A DNA stretch of 64,000 nucleotides, from assembly GCA_022495005.1 (NCBI GenBank), contig JAGYXB010001856.1, forward strand, positions 310,001 through 374,000, in the 5' to 3' direction. Made by a program: the position numbers and the translations under genes. The notes beneath the pieces were generated by a model, which saw only the letters and a program-made list of their open reading frames with translations, searched no databases and was not told the DNA's origin. Of this stretch, positions 51,871-63,003 are shown piece by piece (the stretch's first letter is position 1; every line of letters starts with the position of its first letter). This DNA comes from Rhyacophila brunnea. Its lineage: Eukaryota > Arthropoda > Insecta > Trichoptera > Rhyacophilidae.

Positions 51871-53114
51871 CTGTGACTAAAACGGATTTAGAAATACTTA
51901 AATACATTATTTTTTATTTAATGCATTAATATTACACAGCATTTAAAAATGCAAAACCCTTAGTTATTTTGGAACGACATCAAAAGAATACTTAAAAAAA
52001 AAAGAATCTTATTTATAGCGAATGGGACATGCACCCATATCCTTTTTATTTCGGGCGGTATCACATCACGTATTTCTAGTTACTTACAAAAAAACTAGAC
52101 ATACAAATATCAACAAGAACAGGCATGCATACCAGGGAATAACGGGAACTGAAATACCTAACGGGTGTGGAGTAACAGGCAACCGATCTCGAGTGTGAAA
52201 AAATATGGGATAGACATAAACACGTGTCAAGAATACGGTTGTCCAACATTCTGACAACTGCCCTCGACTTATGCACTGACGCTCATTCAATATTGGTGTA
52301 TTTGAAGGTTTCAATACACACTATTGCACGTCTATAATGTGTGGTTCATTTTCGTTGGACAGTCACTCATTCAAAACCCTGCGTCAGAATGTAGTGTATC
52401 GGGGTATAGCTTGTCGGAATTCTATTATTTATTAATCTGTTCTGTGATGAAGATGTTTTTTCTACAAAAAATCCAGCCCTAATCAAACATAAAGAACCAT
52501 GACGAGGATTAAAGGAAGCATACGAGTTCGGTGGTCTTTCTTTCACACTATCTGTGAGAAGCTTGTGGCAGGCGAAAAAAAAGGTTGTGATCCTTTTCGC
52601 CCGGATCTTTTTGGATCTTCAGCACCGTAATACTTAACAATTTCTTCTTTAACGAGTGCACTCGGACAGTGCCCGTAACAATTCAGTTATCATGTAACTT
52701 ATCTTTCAAAACTTTACTAGATTCAATTTAAATGGAAGGACAATGGATAGATTGACCTACCTAAGTACATTATTAACCTTAAATGTTTATTGGGTCTGCA
52801 AACCAAGGGTCGCAAAGTGTAAATTATTAAAAAACATATATCTTTAATTTATTCCCTTATAAGATTATAATTATAGGTATATAGGTATATGTATATATAT
52901 TTCAATTTTCAATTTTATCTACTTTACAGTGTTTTCTTTTAAAAAAATCGCATATCGCAATTATATTACACACTTAAAAGAAAGAAAATAGCGCCCATAT
53001 ATTCATATACTCAAATACAATCATAAAATGCAATTGTTTTATCACCATTGTTCTATAATTAAAAATAATTAATAAAATTAATTTTAATACATCACTATAT
53101 AGCTATGCTTTTCT
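51871..53114. other. Mixed AT-rich stretch, no gene supported
   Basis: Overlapping minus-strand frames at 52076-52314 look random. A GATCCTTTTCGCCCGGATC-type near-palindrome lies at about 52590-52617. No repeat ends found. Confidence 0.35.
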
Positions 53115-53360
53115 ACGCTCACGATGGCCTAGCGGTGACGTGTCGGCATATAAAGTCGTGGGTACCGTGGTATACGGGATACGTGGGTTGTCGACCAATT
53201 CACTTGTTGTTTTTCAATATCTGTGTTGGACCCAGAGTAGAGGTTTCATAGGTTGAGCAAGTAGCTAACATCAATTTAATATAAAAAAAAAACAAACATA
53301 TATTAATACAACCTCCACCCTGTGACGAAGGTCCATATATGATGATTTTCTTAGGATCAA
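53115..53360 (+). repeat. tRNA-derived SINE copy
   Basis: Box A-like GATGGCCTAGCGGTGACGTG, then GTCGTGGGTACCG and a decayed box B region. The body has AGCAAGTAGCTAACATCA and ends with ACAACCTCCACCCTGTGACG and GGTCCATATATG. That 3' segment is shared with the SINE at 61331 (ATAACCTCCACTCTGTGGAG). Confidence 0.65.
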
Positions 53361-54662
53361 ATATGGTAAAAAAAAATATCACTAAGTAATTTATTTGTAT
53401 GGCTGTAGTTTACCGTTGACAAACGCAATAGAAACATTGTAGTGAATACACTTTTATATAAAACATATAAAATTATATTATCAGTCAAGGTTGGTGTGAG
53501 TTTTGTCAGTTTGCTTCAATTACTGAGTTTGTATTCATAAAAGATAGATTGGGCTGAATAAAAATATAACCTTTATTTTGAGTTTGCTGAATAAACAATT
53601 AGGTACCTAGTCGCTATCTATTATTAAAATCACACCGATTATAATTTGTTAAGTTAAAATGAATCTTTCATAAAATTTACTGAAAAGTTATATAAAGTAA
53701 ACATCTATTCTTGCTACACGGGAACTACTAGGTATATGAAAGTACAATCGTTTTGATCACTAACCCATCCATACTAACCGCAAGTTTATGCCTACATAGT
53801 ACATACCTATATGGCGGCGCGAACACGGTGAGAAATTATGCAAAACAAGCGTGGGGCCCGAGCCACTAAATGGCTTTTGAATTTGATAGCTCAAGATGTC
53901 TCCACAGGGGTGCGACATCGGAAGAACGTGTGCCGCCGATCCAAGGAATATGTAAGGCGGCGCAAAATATAGGCTTTCGGGAGAAGGGTTGTAAAATACG
54001 ACAGGGATAGGAAATGCGTAATAATTGTTCGTCTAAGAAAAAAAATGAATGGCAAAACCTACTAATAATAATATACTCAAATATTTTGAAATATATCTGC
54101 AATTTATGTAAGAAGCTAGGTATTTAAGTTATAATTAAATTGTTGAAAATATATATTATCATGATTACATCAATTCAATATTATAGCACCTGTACACGTG
54201 CATGGATTTAATGGCAGCAATAGTGTGTATTTTAAACTATAGTGACAATAACTGTTTACACTTAATCGTCCCGACTGTCTCTCCAATCTTATTCTTCAAG
54301 AGTAAGTGAGACATTTTCATCATTATCATTTTATGGTACTATTTGACAGGTCATACAAATTGATTAACCTCAAAATGGGTCTCTCCGTGGTGTAGTTCGT
54401 TTTTTTTGCCGACAGGTTCGCCACTATCGTTCTACTGCGCAGGCGCAGATCGAAAAATCCCAACTGTCGCATGAAAATTCAGAAGCTTCCAAACTTTTTT
54501 GATTCATGAATGCGATCTTGCAACTGCAGGATAATACATGTTTACCAATGACATTATTAACGGACAACGCACTCAATACAGTAGCTAGCAAGTAAATTCA
54601 CGCACAGTGACATTCGCACATGTATAGGTAGACGTCACGCAATTTCAATTATGCGATATCAC
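53361..54662. other. Mixed stretch with a candidate regulatory island
   Basis: The GC-richer segment 53800-54010 (ATGGCGGCGCGAACACGG, GTGTGCCGCCGATCC) includes an ATTATGCAAAAC POU-type site. A 78-codon minus-strand frame covers it without a match. Another mixed patch at 54380-54480 contains CTGCGCAGGCGCAG. Confidence 0.3.
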
Positions 54663-54863
54663 GCATCGGGAATTTATAGCAATATCACCTTTATTGTAAT
54701 GGCGTTAGAACGGTGTTTCTAGCGTCAATGTTCATTTGAGCGAACCCGTTCGAGCCGAACCGTTCGGCTGACCCGACAAAAAGCATCGGGAATTTATAGC
54801 AATATCACCTTTATTGTCATGGCGTTAGAACAGATTATGCCATTCGGCAGACCCGACAAAAAG
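54663..54863 (+). repeat. 120-bp-period imperfect tandem duplication
   Basis: GCATCGGGAATTTATAGCAA through GGCGTTAGAAC (49 bases) occurs at 54663-54711 and 54783-54831 with one base changed. Both units also end with a GACCCGACAAAAAG-type segment. The second unit has lost about 50 bases of the middle. Confidence 0.85.
54819..54863 (+). CDS. Candidate short first coding exon, product unknown
   Basis: In the second duplicate, ATG with a fair context (GTCATGGCG) opens 15 codons, MALEQIMPFGRPDKK, ending at AAAAAG|GTGAGTG, a near-consensus donor in phase 0. In the first duplicate the same ATG runs into a stop after seven codons and the donor is missing. No downstream exon was recognised, so coding status is speculative. 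Confidence 0.25.
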
Positions 54864-57800
54864 GTGAGTGTCATTTTTATTCCCAGATGCTTCGTCCATA
54901 TTAATGTCATTGATGTTTACACGTAAATTTTCTTGTTATGGCCGCGATAATACTTACTGTCAGCAGTAAATCCATGTACGTGTTAACGGGGTATTATCCA
55001 AAAATACATAATGCGTCGAGTAGTTAACTTATCGGAGTAGTATGACTACTTTTGCGAATATTTTCAACCTCATTTTTATTTAATACATTATATTATTGTC
55101 ACTACAGATTATAATAAAATCTGGTTATTTTATAAAATGACTACTACTATTAAAAAAAACTATTTTTAATTTCGTGATTTTTAAGCAGTTTTTTTGTTGA
55201 CTATTATTATTATGGTTGTTGACTTATTCAGGAATAGATAAAAAATATCTTGTGATGTAACTCATTCAATCGCTGTACAATAGAATTATTGAAAAAATAT
55301 ATAAATACAATGTTCTATAATTAATGTGAAAGTGGTTGATACATATTTTTTCTTTCTTCTAATAAAGTGATTATAAATTTATTCAATACCGCAGTAATAG
55401 TTACTTTACATCTTATGCTTGAGAATTTATCCACGCGGTAAATTGTAAGGGTATGGAATTTATCGTAATAGAGAAATCGTTATTTTTTTTATTTTTTACT
55501 TCACTCTGCAAGTAATTCATTGATATAATATCAATCTCCAGCGGTCGCATATGGCTTCATCTGCATGTACAAATAAGACAAAAATACATAATGATATACA
55601 AATACTGTTATTGTTCGATTTGAAGGCGCGCATTTCTCAATGCGGCGTCTCAAACACATCGTACCAACTTGCAAGTACATTATTTTCGAAAAGTGTCCTT
55701 TAGATTTCAATAATCGAGCTGCAAGCCTATTAAGCTGGTATTAATATTGGTCGAGTAGTTTTCAGTTGTAACCGAACAAACGGACACATTATAATTTTAT
55801 TATCAGTATAATTTCTAAAATCAATATTTGGGCGACTTTGATTTTAGTTTGGTCATTTTTAAAATTTACATCACTATTATTTTCCACGCGAGAGTGTTAC
55901 TATTTAAAAATAATAATTATTTTTATATGGATCTTAAAAGCTAGACAACAGAATGTCGCTTCATTTTTGAAATACATCCTGTATAAGTTGTCCGCTGAGT
56001 GAGGACGCCACATGCTAACATTTGACATATCATTCAATAATTTTTATACTATGATGAGCTTAGTTCAAAATTTGTACACCTGACAATTTATGATACTATA
56101 TCTTTACAAAGAATTATGAGCAATGAATGCCACACAATCATGATAGAGATGAAGACACAATATGAGCTGTACAGGTACAGGCAGATCAGCAATACACACA
56201 TGATAGACGAGTCACGTATGATAAAAAACTGAAATTCAAGAAATGGGAAGGCAAACAAAAACCTGGTCGACCTCGTACAAGGTAGAGTGGGGGGGAGGGG
56301 GGGATAGTGTCGAGTTGTCGAAAAAGATCTTGGGCGTCAAAACATAAATAAGCGAATTTGGAAGGACATGAATAGGGCAGATACTGGAGGAGGCCGGTAG
56401 AAGAAGGAGACATATTATTATGCTAAAGCACGCTTATAGTATATATTTAATTGTTGCTATAGTATTTTAATGATATTTATATTTTTTAAATTAATTAACA
56501 CGATGTTTAGTATTTCTGTAAAGTCGTCTCAAAAGGCTTGTCTCGCCGATACTCGACTCGAGTGCAGAGAGAGAGATTCGCACATGTGAGTGGTAGGCGA
56601 AGGTACCATTCCAAGTGTTTGTTCTATACACACATGTTCACACAATTACCTCCTTATGTGATTAAATGCTCTTGTCGACACTACATTGTTTATTGCCACA
56701 TTCGCATCAACAAATCAGTTCGCCACTTCTTGCGAGGCTGCGATTGGAATGTATTGTTTAATATAAAGGGAGGGTTAAGAAGCGATTATTTTAGGCAAGA
56801 TGTTAGTGTGCCGATCCTTGAGGGAAATGATAATTTATAATAACACTTTATGGTGATGTAATACTTATTATTTAGATATCATTTTATATAATTGGTACGT
56901 GTATTAATATTTCAAGACATATTGTGATACGGATACAGAATATGTTATTATATTGTCATTAATAATGGAGATAACATTTACATAGACGTTAAATAATTTC
57001 TCGTGATTTTTTAGTGGATTACAAATTTGAAGATGGATGATGAAGATCGGAACGAATCACATCGGGGTCACCACTTTGAAAATGGATGATGTGGATGTGA
57101 TAGAAGGTCGTTGTTGCTCGGATGTTTGGAGGAGAGTTTATTGATTGTTACAAGAATACACTGAATACAATAGTATTGATGATAATATGAGATTATAATT
57201 GCGGGTAATCATGTAGGTATTAGTGAGATCGATGTAGTCAAGAGATTGATTAAATATATGAATGAACTGAAAGACTTGATTCGTGAGTGAGGATTCATGC
57301 ATTGTCCTTCCAATGTATACAAATGCAGTACATATATACCTATGTATTACAATATATAATATTGTCGCAATGACCAATCATAACAGGCCTTACTGATCTA
57401 GTTATGATTGCTGACGATTATTATCGCTCTATTCCTATTGTTTTATTTTGACAACAAAACGTACATATTAAAGTGTGTCACTCATTTGATGCTGGGTGGT
57501 ATGATTGGTATACAAATTTAATTATGTCAGTGAAACGTATCGTCTAATTTGCGCGATTTAAAATAAAATTAGTTACATAATTGCTATTTTGATTCAGGTA
57601 AATTTTCTTTAAAGCAAAAATTACAGACAATTAATAATTGTGAGTGTCTATATCAGTCTACGGTGAAGATACAATAATAGCTGAAACCGTAGGGTAGATA
57701 GAGTATTCGCAAACGGCCATTGGTTTTGACTATTATCAGAGCCGAAATATTAACTCAAATAAAATAACAATCATCTCAATTTTGAATGGGGGCCAGAGGG

Positions 57801-58147
57801 GGTGTTTTAAAACGCCGCTTTAAAACAGCGGCGGGGCGCCGGTACGCGAGCATCAATCATCCTAAAGGGCTTCACTTATCCGTCAAACTGGATGGAGAGA
57901 TTTCATTTCTTTTCCCTCATTTTCCAGCCGGCATCTGCCTATCTATCGTCGTAGCCTCCATGCTGCAGTGGTGGAATTATAAAAGTATATAAAAACGATA
58001 ATAAAATAAAAATGTAAGTAGGGATTATATTTCAAAATAAAGATTAACCATGTGCCGGACATTCTAAAACTACGCGCATACAAGAATCGCTAGATATTAC
58101 CACAATATGCAAGGGAGTCCTATGGCTAAGTGTTAATACCAACACAC
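54864..58147. other. Mixed stretch, candidate islands, no gene supported
   Basis: A patch at 56530-56780 is open on the plus strand for 100 codons (56538-56840) but is Arg/Cys/His-rich without a known fold. At 57026-57110 an imperfect tandem (TTTGAAGATGGATGATG and TTTGAAAATGGATGATG) is visible. At 57700-57970 a GC-rich island contains a perfect 7-bp stem, CGCCGCT...AGCGGCG, at 57813-57833. None can be assigned a function. Confidence 0.35.
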
Positions 58148-58437
58148 TGGGTGAGCCAGTTCCTGACAGGCCACGGTAAGTTTGCACCTAACCTGTTCGG
58201 TTTTAGTTTAATTTTAAGTTTAAAATGGGTCGAATTGAACATGCGAGCACGCTGAACACGTCCTCTGGGACTGCCTGCTGATGGGATCCGACCGAGCGGA
58301 GCTGTTTGCCAAGATCCATCCACACACGGCCCCAATTGGCCACGCCGAATTAATATTATGAACCAAGAGCAACTTTGAGGCATTTGAAAAGTTTGCTGCG
58401 TCGTATGGAGGGCGGAATAATTGTGATACCTCCTTAG
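58148..58437 (+). pseudogene. LINE ORF2 C-terminal fragment, broken
   Basis: The plus-strand translation shows WVSQFLTGHGKFAPNLFGF, then after a frameshift AEHVLWDCLLMGSDRAELF, then after an in-frame stop SNFEAFEKFAASYGG. The pattern QFLTGHG...AEHVLxDC...RAEL...FExF is the usual C-terminal knuckle region of non-LTR retrotransposon ORF2 proteins. At least one frameshift and one stop, and a missing Cys pair, show it is dead. Confidence 0.6.
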
Positions 58438-59221
58438 ATTCATCACTTTCAACTCCTGTCTCTTCCGTGTACTTCCTTCATAGCAATAAAAATGAATAAC
58501 GGTAGAGCAGGTCAAGATTTTTTTTTTATTTTATAAACTCATTCTTTAAGCACTAATGTATATAGTTGGTACATTAGTCATGTGCAGCTTCGTTTCGAAA
58601 CAAGGAAGTGTGGCATTAAAATCTTTCCATCCTGACAATTTATAATATCATAGAAGACGGTCGAATATAAATTACGACTGTAAATAGATGGCGGGTGGAG
58701 ATGAGGTATCTTAAATCAATTTTATAAGCTGAGTTCGTAGCTTGTATCGCCCTTTCTTTGGACGCCCAACTTCTTGTGATTTATGGTAATGTCTAGTGTT
58801 TATCGTATGTGACAGCAGTAGCTGAATACCAATCAATTTACAGATTGTGCAAGAACTGTGATGGGGGGGGGGTGCGTATTTAGAAAATGTAATACAATAG
58901 GACACCAACGATTCTTATCAAATATGTACCTAAGGCAACGTAAGCTAGAGACAAACCATGAAAAAGATGGACAGACTGTGAGAAATAGGACCCGAACAGA
59001 ATGGTTGAGCTTGGAAACTGGAGAAGGTTGGCGATGGAAAATAGTCAGTATTGGACAGTTGTAAACAAGGCAAAATATCGGCACATACCGTAGTATCGAG
59101 AAAGAAAACAGCAAGTGTCGTTTTCAACGAACTGGATTACCATTTTAAAAGCTCTTACATATTGGACTGCACGAATTATTTGCCATAAAGGTACACATTA
59201 CATTTTGGTAATATAAACATT
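58438..59221. other. Mixed AT-rich stretch, no gene supported
   Basis: A G10 run lies at 58863-58872. Overlapping frames of 60-93 codons on both strands at 58833-59127 match no family I know. Confidence 0.35.
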
Positions 59222-59774
59222 GATTGATTGATTGATTAAACTAGCGCTAAGGTCCATTTAGGTCCATGGCCGACTGCACAACCATCCTCCAGGCGTCTCT
59301 GTCCAGAGCTTCTCTTTTCCAGTCGGTCACACCCAGCTTCGCTGCATCCCTTGCTGACGGCGTCCGACCATCTCTTCCGAGGTCGGCCTAGAGGCCGGAT
59401 ACCCACTGGGACTCCCTTGTAGACCATGTAGAGAGCTCTGCTTTCTTCGCACCTTACAACGTGACCGGCCCATCTCAGCCTTCTTGCCCTCGGAATATTT
59501 CTGATCTTCGGCTTGAAAGACTCGTAAAGTTCGGCATTCTTACGAATGCGCCACCCTTGGTCCTCTTTAATTGGTCCAAGTATTCTTCGGAGAATTTTGT
59601 TTTCAAATACTTGGATAGCCTTTTCTTGTTTCTCCGTAATGCTCCAGGTTTCGCATCCGTAGAGAACTATAGGTTTTACGATCACGTTGTATACCCGAAA
59701 TTTCGTTTTTCTGGACAGCAGTTTGGACCCAAATATACTCTTCAATGCAAAGAACGCTCTATTTGTGAACATTA
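59222..59774 (-). mobile_element. 5'-truncated LINE 3' end with TGAT-repeat tail
   Basis: The minus-strand element keeps only the last part of ORF2 and a short tail that ends in a four-fold ATTG/CAAT repeat (59221-59237). The 5' break is abrupt near 59774. Strong 5' truncation with a simple-repeat tail is typical of target-primed LINE insertion, of RTE/CR1-like type. Confidence 0.75.
59247..59774 (-). pseudogene. LINE reverse transcriptase C-terminal region, frameshifted
   Basis: Reading from the upstream edge: NRAFFALKSIFGSKLLSRKT, then VLYGCETWSITEKQEKAIQV, FENKILRRILGPI, RARRLRWAGHVVRCEES and GRPRKRWSDAVSK. These are hallmark motifs of the thumb/C-terminal part of non-LTR reverse transcriptases. 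A one-base insertion just after DAVSK shifts the frame; the neighbouring frame continues with KLGVTDWKREALDRDAWR and reaches TAG at 59247-59249, where the family normally ends. The catalytic palm (YADD) is upstream and missing. Confidence 0.85.
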
Positions 59775-60047
59775 AATAAATAATAACAATTCGTTAGGTA
59801 CCACAATCAACTTATATTATGCAATCCACAAAATTGTGTATGTGGCATAATCTATTGATCTTAATTGATTCTTGCTTTCAAAACCTAGGACCGTAAGCAC
59901 AATACACTAAATGTGCATTTAAATATCAGTGATAACAAGTATATGTGTCAGACACTGATGTAAAATGTGAGTTATTGTACAGCGGTAGAGTAGTGGCAGA
60001 AAACTTATATCACGGTTAATTTACATTAAATTTACAAGGATCTAGTG

Positions 60048-60690
60048 CAGGGGCGGGCAAACTTTTTGGATGGAGGGCCAAATTCAAGAATTCAAAATGA
60101 GCGGCGGGCCGCAAGTAAAATACCATTTTTAAGTATACACTATTTATTATCACGAAAAATAAACATTACAAAAAAATTAATGAGATGAATGAAACTGTTA
60201 TACATTTTTAACATTTTTTTAAATTCAGGTGTTAATTTTGTAGTTGATATTCTCAAAACTGCTTGTAAATGGGCATCTTAGATATTTGACCGTAAAGAAT
60301 TTTTATTGAGTTTCATGATCGAAAATGTTTGTTCACATATATAGGTTGATCCAAAAATAACGAACATTTTTCTTGCATAATCTTTAAGTTGGTCGAATTT
60401 GTCTGAATTAAGGGCATTGTAAAATTGGAGATTTCTTTACGACGATGCAATTATCTTAAATCAGTGTCACACTGCAGATCAATAATCTCAAGTTGTAGCT
60501 CTGTCGGTACACTATCAATATCTATTGAAAATAGATCGCGTACTATTTCTAAACAAATTTTATTGTCAATATTTTTTAAAAGAATATAAAAAAGTTATTC
60601 GTAATCAGAAGTACAATTAATGATGGCGGGCCGCAAAAAAATACCCGGCGGGCCACATGCGGCCCGCGGGCCGCAGTTTGCCCTCCCCTG
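60048..60690 (-). mobile_element. hAT element with perfect 8-bp target duplication
   Basis: ATCTAGTG flanks both sides (60040-60047, 60691-60698). Ends are CAGGGGCGGGCAAACT at the left and the complement CAGGGGAGGGCAAACTGC at the right, with GGCGGGCC-rich subterminal repeats. The interior (about 60230-60560, minus strand) retains hAT transposase pieces. Confidence 0.9.
60230..60560 (-). pseudogene. hAT transposase C-terminal remnant
   Basis: Minus-strand pieces in shifting frames: DSVPTELQLEIIDLQCDTD, then FYNALNSDKFDQLKDYARK, then STYICEQTFSIMKLNKNSLR. ELQLExIDLQ and CEQTFSxM are signature motifs of hAT transposases of the ZBED/GTF2IRD2-like group, ending in the dimerisation region. At least one frameshift and a stop interrupt it; the N-terminal half is missing. 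Confidence 0.75.
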
Positions 60691-61330
60691 ATCTAGTGGG
60701 TTATTTATTTTTTGTACCGTGATTCTCATGAAACTGGGTATTAACAATTTGGTTGTCAACTTTCCATATAAAATTTTACTAATTAGTCAGAAAATAAGAA
60801 AATAATAAGGGTCGACAGCATTTTTTTGATATAACATAGGTAAAAAATGTCCATTATACATATTTATCAAAGTTGTATACCCTGATTAGCTGAAATTTAA
60901 CTGTGTATGTACTATTATTATTTATGTATCTTTTTAGTATAAAACTAATCAAGGCTATACTCCACCACTGAATTGAGTTATTATGATATCTCGTCGAGGA
61001 TTTGAAAACAATCTCGCGATCGTCGACTAGACTAGACTCCAGAGAGAAGAGAGCTTGAAGGATTTCTCCATGGGGAGCACGCTACAGATATATAATGCAT
61101 CTACCATCAATTTGATATCGATATGCCCCTTTTACAATATTCTCCATACAATCAATTCAATTGAATTTTGTTTTAGATGACAATACAAATATAATTACTC
61201 ATCATTACTTAGATTATGTCAAAATCATTGACATATTATCTACTAATAAAATATTGCATAAAATATAGACGTTTTGATTGGCATAACGAAATGTGAAAGT
61301 ATAATTATTAATCACATTATTAATTGTACC
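60691..61330. other. AT-rich stretch, no gene seen
   Basis: No feature found apart from a small TCGATCGTCGACTAG-type patch near 61017. Confidence 0.35.
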
Positions 61331-61545
61331 CACGGTGGATTAGTAAGTAGAGAAGATGAAGCTAAAGCCACGTGTCGTAGATTCGATCCCTTGGCTGATA
61401 AAGATGTATAATATTATTATTCAATTTGTATTTGATACAGTGCAAGGAATCAATGGATAGGTGAGTGGCTGATGATAATTTCTCGTAAAAATTCTGTTAA
61501 TATAACCTCCACTCTGTGGAGGCCCATATAGTCAACTTAGGGGTA
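61331..61545 (+). repeat. tRNA-derived SINE copy
   Basis: Box A-like GGTGGATTAGTAAGTAGAG and box B-like GTAGATTCGATCCC form the head (61331-61397). The body includes AATCAATGGATAGGTGAGTG, and the 3' part ATAACCTCCACTCTGTGGAG is shared with the copy at 53115. The heads differ between copies while the bodies are alike. Confidence 0.7.
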
Positions 61546-61845
61546 ACTCATTTATAGTGATAAGTTGGCGGGGTGGTATTACTGCATACATCAAACACTG
61601 AGTAATATCTCTGGAAATAAATATTTGGAAACTTTACGACCGCGCTCATAAATGATTCCAACCACGTAACGTAATATAGCAGAAAATTAAGTATTTATTT
61701 CTTTAAATTAAATTTTAATTTTAACCTGTTCCCCCTTTGTAACTTCTGCAAAGAGTGTTTGATTGAGAAAAGTTTTAAAATAACCCACAATATGTATGTA
61801 TAGGTATGAGCCTCCACAAACTAAAAGTTTACCATTAGCCTAACC

Positions 61846-63003
61846 CAGTGGTCGGCAAACTCATTAGTCAACAGAGCCAAATATCAACAATACAACGATT
61901 GAGATTTATTTTGAGAGCCACATTTCTTAAACTTACTATATATGTAGGTACACTATTAACTTGATATCATTCTTAATATTGATCTTATTTATTAATAAAA
62001 AATAAAATTGCAAGCAAGGTAGATACATAAAATTAAATCATGATAATGACTGACAAACACTTAATGGTGACAATGGCCTTGCATCTCATTGAAAAGTTTG
62101 GGTAAGTCAGGTTTGTATGTTGTTGTTTTTAATTGTAGGCACGATTCTAGGTTCTCATCAATAAGATTACTTCTCAATTTACTCTTGATAAGGTTCATGC
62201 TTGAAAACGATTGTTCGCATGAAGATGTAGAACCGGAAAGGGAAAGAACAGCAAACGCTAGTTTTTTCAACTGATCATATGGGTCAGGAATACTATTCCA
62301 GGTGTTAAAAGTCATCATGTCTTCCTTCTCCAGGTCTTTCAAATCAGACTACTTGTGCTGTGAACCATGTTTACATTTGTTTTTCTCTAATATGTCCATA
62401 TCAGCACAGAGACGTTCAAATTTAGAGCTCCACAATTCTTTATCCATAAGCTTTATCTATAATGGAGTTGATAATCTTTATCACCAATTCCATAACTTTT
62501 CAAATTTATTCTGGAAATGTCTGCACACAAATCTCTTCTTGACGAATGATACAATGGTAAGCAAGTATATTGTGATTATTTTTTCTTTCAAAATAGCAAC
62601 AACCCCTTTCTTACGCTGGTCATACTTTTGCCACGTCTGTTGAAAATGACACAATTTTATCGAGTGGAATATGATGTTTTTCCATGCACTCAATTTATTT
62701 GCAATATTCTCTCAACGGGTTTGACCTTTGAGTGGCAATAATCCTACAAGTTTTTTTAGGACCTGTAGATGAAATAAATCATACAAAACGGGAAACTTGT
62801 GCTGTATCATTTATGTCACAAGACTCGTCAACTGCTATTGATAAAGCTGAAACCAATTTAAGATCTTCGACTTACTGATTAGTTAAATTTTGACTGTTCT
62901 ATCTTTCACTATTTTAGCCCGTACGTGGTCATTTGTGGCAGAGCCACACTCAAGAGGCCAAAGAGCCACACACGGCTCGCGAGCCGCGGTTTGCCGACCA
63001 CTG
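61846..63003 (-). mobile_element. Internally decayed hAT element with target duplication
   Basis: Ends are perfect inverted copies over CAGTGGTCGGCAAAC. Flanks GCCTAACC (61838-61845) and ACCTAACC (63004-63011) agree at 7 of 8 bases. Subterminal GAGCCACA/TGTGGCTC repeats follow, as in hAT elements with many transposase-binding sites. The 1158-bp body contains a broken transposase on the minus strand. Confidence 0.9.
62061..62880 (-). pseudogene. Broken hAT transposase gene
   Basis: Reading on the minus strand from about 62860: [19 protein letters not shown] (the catalytic-core Asp segment), then FQQTWQKYDQRKKGVVAILK, then KFERLCADMDILEKNKCKHG, and a last open run from 62342: DLEKEDMMTFNTW, LAFAVLSLSGSTSSCEQSFS, SMNLIKSKLRSNL and a stop at 62061. 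The CEQSFS...KSKLRSNL block is the C-terminal hAT dimerisation domain. Several stops and frameshifts lie between these blocks, and the N-terminal BED finger is missing. It resembles the ZBED/GTF2IRD2-like group. Confidence 0.85.

Noticed and set aside
56186..56440. Possible LINE fragment suggested by PGRPRT followed by a helical tail on the plus strand
   Set aside because: Only one short motif fits, a G-run interrupts it, and no other reverse-transcriptase motif is adjacent.
58863..58872. Run of ten G on the plus strand
   Set aside because: Single homopolymer with no surrounding G-tract pattern for a quadruplex.
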